From Streptomyces caelestis (GTDB taxonomy: Bacteria > Actinomycetota > Actinomycetes > Streptomycetales > Streptomycetaceae), in the NCBI RefSeq assembly GCF_014205255.1, contig NZ_JACHNE010000001.1:4154001-4218000 (forward strand): 64,000 nt of DNA, given 5' to 3'. The position numbers were made by a program, and so were the translations under genes. Below are positions 59,707 through 64,000 of this stretch, piece by piece (position 1 is the first letter of the stretch; the number at the start of each line of letters is the position of its first letter). The notes beneath the pieces are model-generated. The model searched no databases and was not told where the DNA came from. It saw only the letters and a program-made list of their open reading frames with translations.

Positions 59707-60672
59707 ATGGAAAACAACGGACACGAACACGTGGTTGAGGTCACTGACCTGCGGCGTGTGTACGGGGGCGGGTTCGAGGCGGTAAGCGGAATCAGCTTTT
59801 CCGTACGGCGCGGGGAGATCTTCGCCCTGCTGGGCACCAACGGCGCGGGCAAGACGTCGACCGTGGAAGTACTGGAGGGACTCGCAGCGCCGGCGGACGG
59901 GCGGGTGCGGGTCCTCGGGCACGACCCGTATACCGACCGGGCCCTCGTACGGCCCCGCACCGGCGTGATGCTCCAGGAAGGCGGCTTCCCGTCCGAACTG
60001 ACCGTCGCGGAGACCGCGCGGATGTGGGCGGGATGCGTGAGCGGGGCCCGGCCGCCGGCGGAGGTCCTGGCGCTGGTCGGGCTGGAGTCGAAGGCCGGCA
60101 TCCGGGTCAAGCAGTTGTCCGGCGGCCAGCGGCGCCGGCTGGACCTGGCGCTCGCGCTGCTCGGCGACCCCGAGGTGCTCTTCCTGGACGAGCCGACCAC
60201 CGGCCTGGACGCCGAAGGCCGCCGCGACACCTGGGAGTTGGTGAGCGCGCTGCGCGACGGCGGTACGACGGTGCTGCTGACCACGCATTACCTGGAGGAG
60301 GCCGAGAACCTCGCCGACCGGCTGGCGATCATGCACGAGGGCCGGATCGCCACCACCGGGACCCCTGCCGAGGTGACCGCCGCCGAACCCTCGCGGATCT
60401 CCTTCGAGCTGCCCGAGGGCTACTTCGTCGGCGATCTCCCGCCGCTCGGCGAGCTCGGCGTGACCGGGTACGAGACCGACGGCCGGATCATCCGGCTCCG
60501 CACCCATGAACTGCAACGGACGGCCACCGGGCTGCTGACGTGGGCCGCACAGGCCCGTGTGGAGCTGCGCCGCCTGGACGTGCGGTCGGCCTCCTTGGAG
60601 GAGGCGTTCCTCGGGATCGCCCGGGAGGTCTCCGGCGAGCGGGCCACGACGACGAAGGAGTACACGGCATGA
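59707..60672 (+). CDS. ABC transporter ATP-binding protein
   Basis: A 321-residue ATPase of the drug-export/DrrA type. Walker A GTNGAGKTSTVEVLEGL near 45, signature LSGGQRRRLDLALAL near 138, Walker B VLFLDEPTTGLD, and H-loop LTTHYLEEAE are intact. A C-terminal extension (about 240-320) is typical for DrrA-like ATPases. Its stop overlaps the permease start (ATGA). First gene of a four-gene unit with permease, kinase and response regulator, probably antibiotic or lipid-stress detoxification. Confidence 0.95.
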   Translation: MENNGHEHVVEVTDLRRVYGGGFEAVSGISFSVRRGEIFALLGTNGAGKTSTVEVLEGLAAPADGRVRVLGHDPYTDRALVRPRTGVMLQEGGFPSELTVAETARMWAGCVSGARPPAEVLALVGLESKAGIRVKQLSGGQRRRLDLALALLGDPEVLFLDEPTTGLDAEGRRDTWELVSALRDGGTTVLLTTHYLEEAENLADRLAIMHEGRIATTGTPAEVTAAEPSRISFELPEGYFVGDLPPLGELGVTGYETDGRIIRLRTHELQRTATGLLTWAAQARVELRRLDVRSASLEEAFLGIAREVSGERATTTKEYTA

Positions 60673-61472
60673 GCGCCACCCGCACGACCCCCCGCCCGGC
60701 GCCGGCGGTGACTACTCCACTGAGCCGGATGACGGCGCTCGCCCGTGCCGAAATGACCCTGCTCGGGCGGACCAAGGGCGCGCTCGTCGCCGCGCTGTTC
60801 GCACCGCTGGTGCTGCCGGTCAGCACATCGCAGGTGTCCAAGGAGATGGACCTCGCCGAAGCCGGGCTGAGCACCGGCACCCTGGTGCTGCCCGCCTCGG
60901 TCGGCTTCTCCCTGCTGTTCGCCGTCTACTCGGTGCTCGTCGGCGCCCTCGTCGTCCGGCGCGAGGAACTCGTCCTCAAGCGGCTGCGCACCGGTGAGCT
61001 GCGGGACGTCGAGATCCTGGCCGGTTCAGCGCTGCCCGCCGTCCTCATCGGGCTCGTGCAATGCCTGGTGCTGGCGGTGGCCTGCTCGGCCCTGCTGGAT
61101 CTGTCCGCGCCGTCCGCGCTCCATCTGGCCGTCGTCGGCCTGCTGTTGGGGCTCGTGATGTGCGCCGCGCTCGCCGCCGCCACCGCGAGCTTCACCAAGA
61201 CCGGCGAGAGCGCCCAGGTCACGCCCATGCCGCTGATGGTCATCTCGATGATGGGCTCCGGCATGTTCTTCCCGCTGGAGCTGCTGCCGGACCGCGTGGC
61301 CTCCGTCTGCGAACTCCTGCCGCTGACGCCCGTCGTCACCCTGGTGCGCGGCGGCTGGACCGGCGACCTGTCGGTGTCCGAGGCGCTGGGCGCCGTCGCG
61401 ACGGCGGTGGTCTGGATCGTCATCGCGGTGTTTGCTGTACGGCGGTGGTTCCGCTGGGAACCGCGGCGTTGA
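60669..61472 (+). CDS. ABC-2 type transporter permease
   Basis: A 267-residue membrane protein with six hydrophobic segments (about 35-53, 75-98, 120-145, 148-170, 180-200, 238-258), fitting the ABC-2 family. It contains GSGMFFPLELLPD in the penultimate loop, typical for export permeases. Translationally coupled to the ATPase gene. Confidence 0.93.
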   Translation: MSATRTTPRPAPAVTTPLSRMTALARAEMTLLGRTKGALVAALFAPLVLPVSTSQVSKEMDLAEAGLSTGTLVLPASVGFSLLFAVYSVLVGALVVRREELVLKRLRTGELRDVEILAGSALPAVLIGLVQCLVLAVACSALLDLSAPSALHLAVVGLLLGLVMCAALAAATASFTKTGESAQVTPMPLMVISMMGSGMFFPLELLPDRVASVCELLPLTPVVTLVRGGWTGDLSVSEALGAVATAVVWIVIAVFAVRRWFRWEPRR

Positions 61473-61494
61473 CCGAAGGGGGAGTGACGGGCTG

Positions 61495-62766
61495 ATGCGC
61501 GGGCCGGGCAGGTGGTGGCGGGGGCAGAGCAAGCCGGAGAAGGTCGAGACGTACACGCGCTGGTCGTTCTACTCCTTCGCGGTGATCGAGTTCGTCACGG
61601 TCGCGCTCACGGCCATGATCCCGTTGGGAGCGTGGCTGGGGGCCGCTCTGCTGCTGCCTGCGGGCGTCCACGCCGCGCTCTGCTTCGTCACCGTCTCACG
61701 GGCGCTGGACTGGATGCGGGGCAGGCGGCCCCAGCCCGTCGGACTGCTGTGGTCGCTGACCGCCGTCAGCGCCGTGGTCGGCGTCACCGTCATCGGCATC
61801 GCGGAACGCGGACCGGACCGCGAGAGGGTGGACGCCGCCGCGGGCACGGCCTTCGGTGTGGTCCTCATCATCGGAGTCGGCATCATCGCGCTGGGCATCC
61901 GTGAGCGGAAGCGCGTGTTCGCCGTCGTCGGGGCCTTCACCGCGGGCTCCTGGATCGTGGCGTTCACCAGGGGTGCCTCGGCGGGGGAATCGATCTTCGC
62001 GTCGGTGCTCGTGCTGTTCTGCGGCGGAGTCATGGCCTTCACGGCCATCGTCTCGGTGTGGCTGCTCAACATCGTCTACGAACTCGACGAGGCCCGCGAG
62101 ACCCGGACCCGGCTCGCCGTCGCCGAGGAACGGCTGAGGTTCGGGCGGGACCTGCACGACGTCATGGGGCGGAACCTCGCCGTCATCGCGCTCAAGAGCG
62201 AGCTGGCCGTGCAGCTCGCCCAGCGGGACAGGCCGGAGGCCGTGGCGCAGATGGTCGAGGTGCAGCGGCTCGCGCAGGAGTCGCAGCGGGAGGTCCGCGA
62301 GGTCGTCCGGGGCTACCGGGAGGCCGACCTCGCCTCGGAACTCGCCGGTGCGCAGGGCGTGCTGACGGCGGCCGGTATCGACTGCACGGTGAGCGGGGCG
62401 CCGGCGGCGGGGCTGCCGGTCGCGGCGCAGTCCGCCCTGGGATGGGTGGTGCGGGAAGCCGCCACGAACGTCCTGCGGCACGGGGACGCACGGCGGTGCG
62501 GGGTGAGACTGCGGGTGTGGGAGGGGCGCGTGGTGTTGTCCGTGGAGAACGACGGGGTCACCGAGACCGGGGGCGGGCCCTCCGGCTCGACCGGCTCCGG
62601 GCTCGCCGGGCTGCGGGAGCGGCTGGCGGAGATCGACGGGACGCTGGAGGCCGGGCCCGCGGGCAAGGGGCTGTTCCGGCTGACGGCGGAGATTCCGCTG
62701 CCGTCGCGGTCCGCCCCTGCCGAGTCCGTCGCCGCTGTGCCTTCCATGAGTGAGGTCACGCCATGA
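61495..62766 (+). CDS. DesK/LytS-type sensor histidine kinase
   Basis: A 423-residue membrane kinase. Six hydrophobic segments lie in the first 200 residues with very short loops, so it likely senses within the membrane. The HisKA_3 dimerisation box GRDLHDVMGRNLAVIALKSE near 220 carries the phospho-accepting His. The ATPase domain has REAATNVLRHG (N-box) and GSGLAGLRERLAEI (G2). The ATG at 61495 has GGGGGAG ten bases upstream. It overlaps the response regulator gene by four bases. Confidence 0.94.
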   Translation: MRGPGRWWRGQSKPEKVETYTRWSFYSFAVIEFVTVALTAMIPLGAWLGAALLLPAGVHAALCFVTVSRALDWMRGRRPQPVGLLWSLTAVSAVVGVTVIGIAERGPDRERVDAAAGTAFGVVLIIGVGIIALGIRERKRVFAVVGAFTAGSWIVAFTRGASAGESIFASVLVLFCGGVMAFTAIVSVWLLNIVYELDEARETRTRLAVAEERLRFGRDLHDVMGRNLAVIALKSELAVQLAQRDRPEAVAQMVEVQRLAQESQREVREVVRGYREADLASELAGAQGVLTAAGIDCTVSGAPAAGLPVAAQSALGWVVREAATNVLRHGDARRCGVRLRVWEGRVVLSVENDGVTETGGGPSGSTGSGLAGLRERLAEIDGTLEAGPAGKGLFRLTAEIPLPSRSAPAESVAAVPSMSEVTP

Positions 62767-63383
62767 CGGTCGTGGAGCCCGTGCGGCTGCTGCTCGCCGA
62801 TGACGAGCACCTCATCCGCGGGGCGCTCGCCGCGCTGCTGTCGCTGGAGGACGACATCATGGTCGTCGCCGAGGCGGCCACCGGGCCGGAGGCGCTGGCG
62901 ATGGCCCGGGCGCACCAGCCCGACGTCGCCGTCCTGGATCTCCAGATGCCCGGCGCCGACGGTGTGAAGGTCGCCACATCCCTGCGCACCGAACTGCCCG
63001 GCTGCAAGGTGCTCATCGTCACCAGCCACGGGCGGCCCGGGCATCTGAAGCGGGCGCTGGAGGCCGGGGTGCGGGGGTTCGTGCCGAAGACCGTGAGTGC
63101 GCAGCGGCTCGCCGAGCTCATTCGCACGGTGCACGCCGGGAACCGTTACGTCGACCCGGAGTTGGCCGCCGACGCGATCGCCGCCGGGGACTCGCCGCTG
63201 ACCGCCCGGGAGACCGAGGTGCTGGAACTCGCCGCCGACGGAGCACCCGTCGCGGAGATCGCGGAGCGGGCCGCGCTGTCACAGGGGACCGTGCGGAACT
63301 ACCTGTCGTCGGCCGTGTCGAAGCTCGGGGCGGAGAACCGGCATGCCGCGGTACGACTCGCACGGGAGCGAGGTTGGGTATAG
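62763..63383 (+). CDS. NarL/DesR-type response regulator
   Basis: A 206-residue regulator. The receiver domain (1-125) has acidic ADDEH, the phosphorylation site VLDLQMPGADG near 60, and Lys in FVPKTVS. The LuxR-type helix-turn-helix at about 145-200 reads LTARETEVLELAADGAPVAE, then SQGTVRNYLSSAVSKLG. It is the partner of the upstream kinase and the likely binder of the TGTCA sites before the ABC operon. Ends 22 bases before a tRNA-Gly gene; TATAGT at the stop is probably the tRNA promoter. Confidence 0.95.
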   Translation: MTVVEPVRLLLADDEHLIRGALAALLSLEDDIMVVAEAATGPEALAMARAHQPDVAVLDLQMPGADGVKVATSLRTELPGCKVLIVTSHGRPGHLKRALEAGVRGFVPKTVSAQRLAELIRTVHAGNRYVDPELAADAIAAGDSPLTARETEVLELAADGAPVAEIAERAALSQGTVRNYLSSAVSKLGAENRHAAVRLARERGWV

Positions 63384-63405
63384 TGGTTCCCGCGCCACGG
63401 CGCAT

Positions 63406-63478
63406 GCGAACGTAGCTCAGTTGGTAGAGCGCAACCTTGCCAAGGTTGAGGTCGCGAGTTCGAACCTCGTCGTTCGCT
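63406..63478 (+). tRNA. tRNA-Gly (GCC), copy 2
   Basis: A 73-base cloverleaf with anticodon GCC. It differs from the copy at 59491 only by one base in each strand of the acceptor stem (GCGAACG/CGTTCGC versus GCGGACG/CGTCCGC). Confidence 0.97.
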
Positions 63479-63483
63479 CCAGC

Positions 63484-63516
63484 GAGAAGCCCCCCGGTTC
63501 CGGCCGGGGGGCTTCT
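63484..63516 (+). terminator. Terminator after tRNA-Gly copy 2
   Basis: GAGAAGCCCCCCGG and CCGGGGGGCTTCTC form a 14-pair stem; it can also serve the convergent purC gene. Confidence 0.9.
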
Positions 63517-63535
63517 CTGTGTCCTGCGTGCGGGT

Positions 63536-64000
63536 CTACGTCCAGGTGATGCCGGTCAGGCGCTCGTACGCCTCCACGTACTTGGCGCGGGTGGCGTCGA
63601 CGACCTCCTGCGGCAGCGCGGGCGGCGGCTGCTCGCTCCTGCGGTCCCAGCCGGACTCCGCCGAGGTCAGCCAGTCGCGGACGTACTGCTTGTCGTACGA
63701 CGGCTGCACGCGGCCCGGCTGCCACTGGTCGGCCGGCCAGAAGCGGGAGGAGTCCGCGGTGAGGACCTCGTCCGCGAGGACCAGGGAGTCGCCGTCGAAG
63801 CCGAACTCGAACTTCGTGTCCGCGAGGATGATGCCCCGCTCGCGGGCGATGTCCCGGCCCCGGGAGTAGACGGCGAGGGTCGCCTGGCGCAGCCGGGCGG
63901 CGGTGTCGGCGCCGACCTGGCGGGCGACCTCCTCGTAGGAGACGTTCTCGTCGTGCTCGCCGACGGCGGCCTTGGTGGCCGGGGTGAAGATCGGGGCGGG
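63536..64000 (-). CDS. purC: SAICAR synthetase, C-terminal part (cut by window edge)
   Basis: The last 154 residues of phosphoribosylaminoimidazole-succinocarboxamide synthase. Visible are [31 protein letters not shown] (nucleotide-binding region), [18 protein letters not shown] and [10 protein letters not shown], all characteristic of PurC. The C-terminus is LTGITWT. The start lies beyond position 64000. It joins purSQL, purM and purF as purine biosynthetic genes in this chromosomal neighbourhood. Confidence 0.96.
   Translation of the reverse strand, partial: PAPIFTPATKAAVGEHDENVSYEEVARQVGADTAARLRQATLAVYSRGRDIARERGIILADTKFEFGFDGDSLVLADEVLTADSSRFWPADQWQPGRVQPSYDKQYVRDWLTSAESGWDRRSEQPPPALPQEVVDATRAKYVEAYERLTGITWT

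Overview
The window is a very GC-rich, densely coded stretch of an actinomycete chromosome, almost certainly a Streptomyces. It carries the developmental regulator BldC, an Lsr2-family nucleoid protein, DUF3073 and DUF6274 proteins, GTG starts with GGAGG ribosome sites, several start codons lying right at a -10 box, and tRNAs encoded without CCA. From memory, the gene order matches the S. coelicolor block around SCO4122 to SCO4071 (ndh, a sigma factor, trmB, hrpA, bldC, vdh, purM/purF, purL/Q/S, lsr2-like, purC). This synteny is recalled, not computed. The perfect parS core near 40.8 kb fits the origin-proximal part of the chromosome arm.

Layout. 0-1 kb: 5' end of a 16S rRNA gene (minus) with its leader and promoters. 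1-16.4 kb: MarR/MFS pair, an FtsX-like remnant, a PAS-SpoIIE phosphatase, type II NADH dehydrogenase, a TetR regulator, a large membrane-linked ECF sigma factor, a regulator remnant, a lasso-cyclase-like asparagine synthase homologue, an NsdA-like regulator and an L-2-hydroxyglutarate oxidase. 16.7-21.7 kb: trmB, a PrsW-type protease, an aldo/keto reductase, a LytM peptidase behind a c-di-AMP (ydaO) riboswitch, and initiator tRNA. 21.7-31.8 kb is accessory-looking: a decayed alginate lyase-like gene, a MarR-controlled RibD-like/RibA pair with three matching 20-bp palindromes, and a stressosome island (RsbR, RsbS, RsbT, an RsbT-phosphatase fusion, a second phosphatase, two MarR proteins and a SigB-type sigma factor) with a shared TTGTC-N4-GACAA element.

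32-45.5 kb: a GvpU-like orphan, two DEAD-box helicases with a cold-shock protein between them, tRNA-Lys, a lipoprotein, a zincin, a metallophosphoesterase, a Glu-Asp-Phe tRNA cluster with parS inside it, hrpA and a second tRNA-Asp. 45.5-58.6 kb: bldC, valine dehydrogenase, DUF3073, the purine genes purM, purF and purSQL, and interspersed lipoprotein, isomerase-like, ArsR and peptidase genes. 58.9-64 kb: lsr2-like gene, three tRNA-Gly genes, an ABC transporter with a DesK/DesR-type two-component system, and the 3' part of purC.

Core metabolism and RNA processing form a stable backbone. Regulatory islands with their own repressors and operators, plus four decayed genes, are interspersed. The most interesting parts are the MarR-RibD/RibA unit, the operator-linked stressosome island, the sigma factor with a carbohydrate-binding-like tail, and the degenerate lasso-cyclase-like protein with no recognisable precursor.
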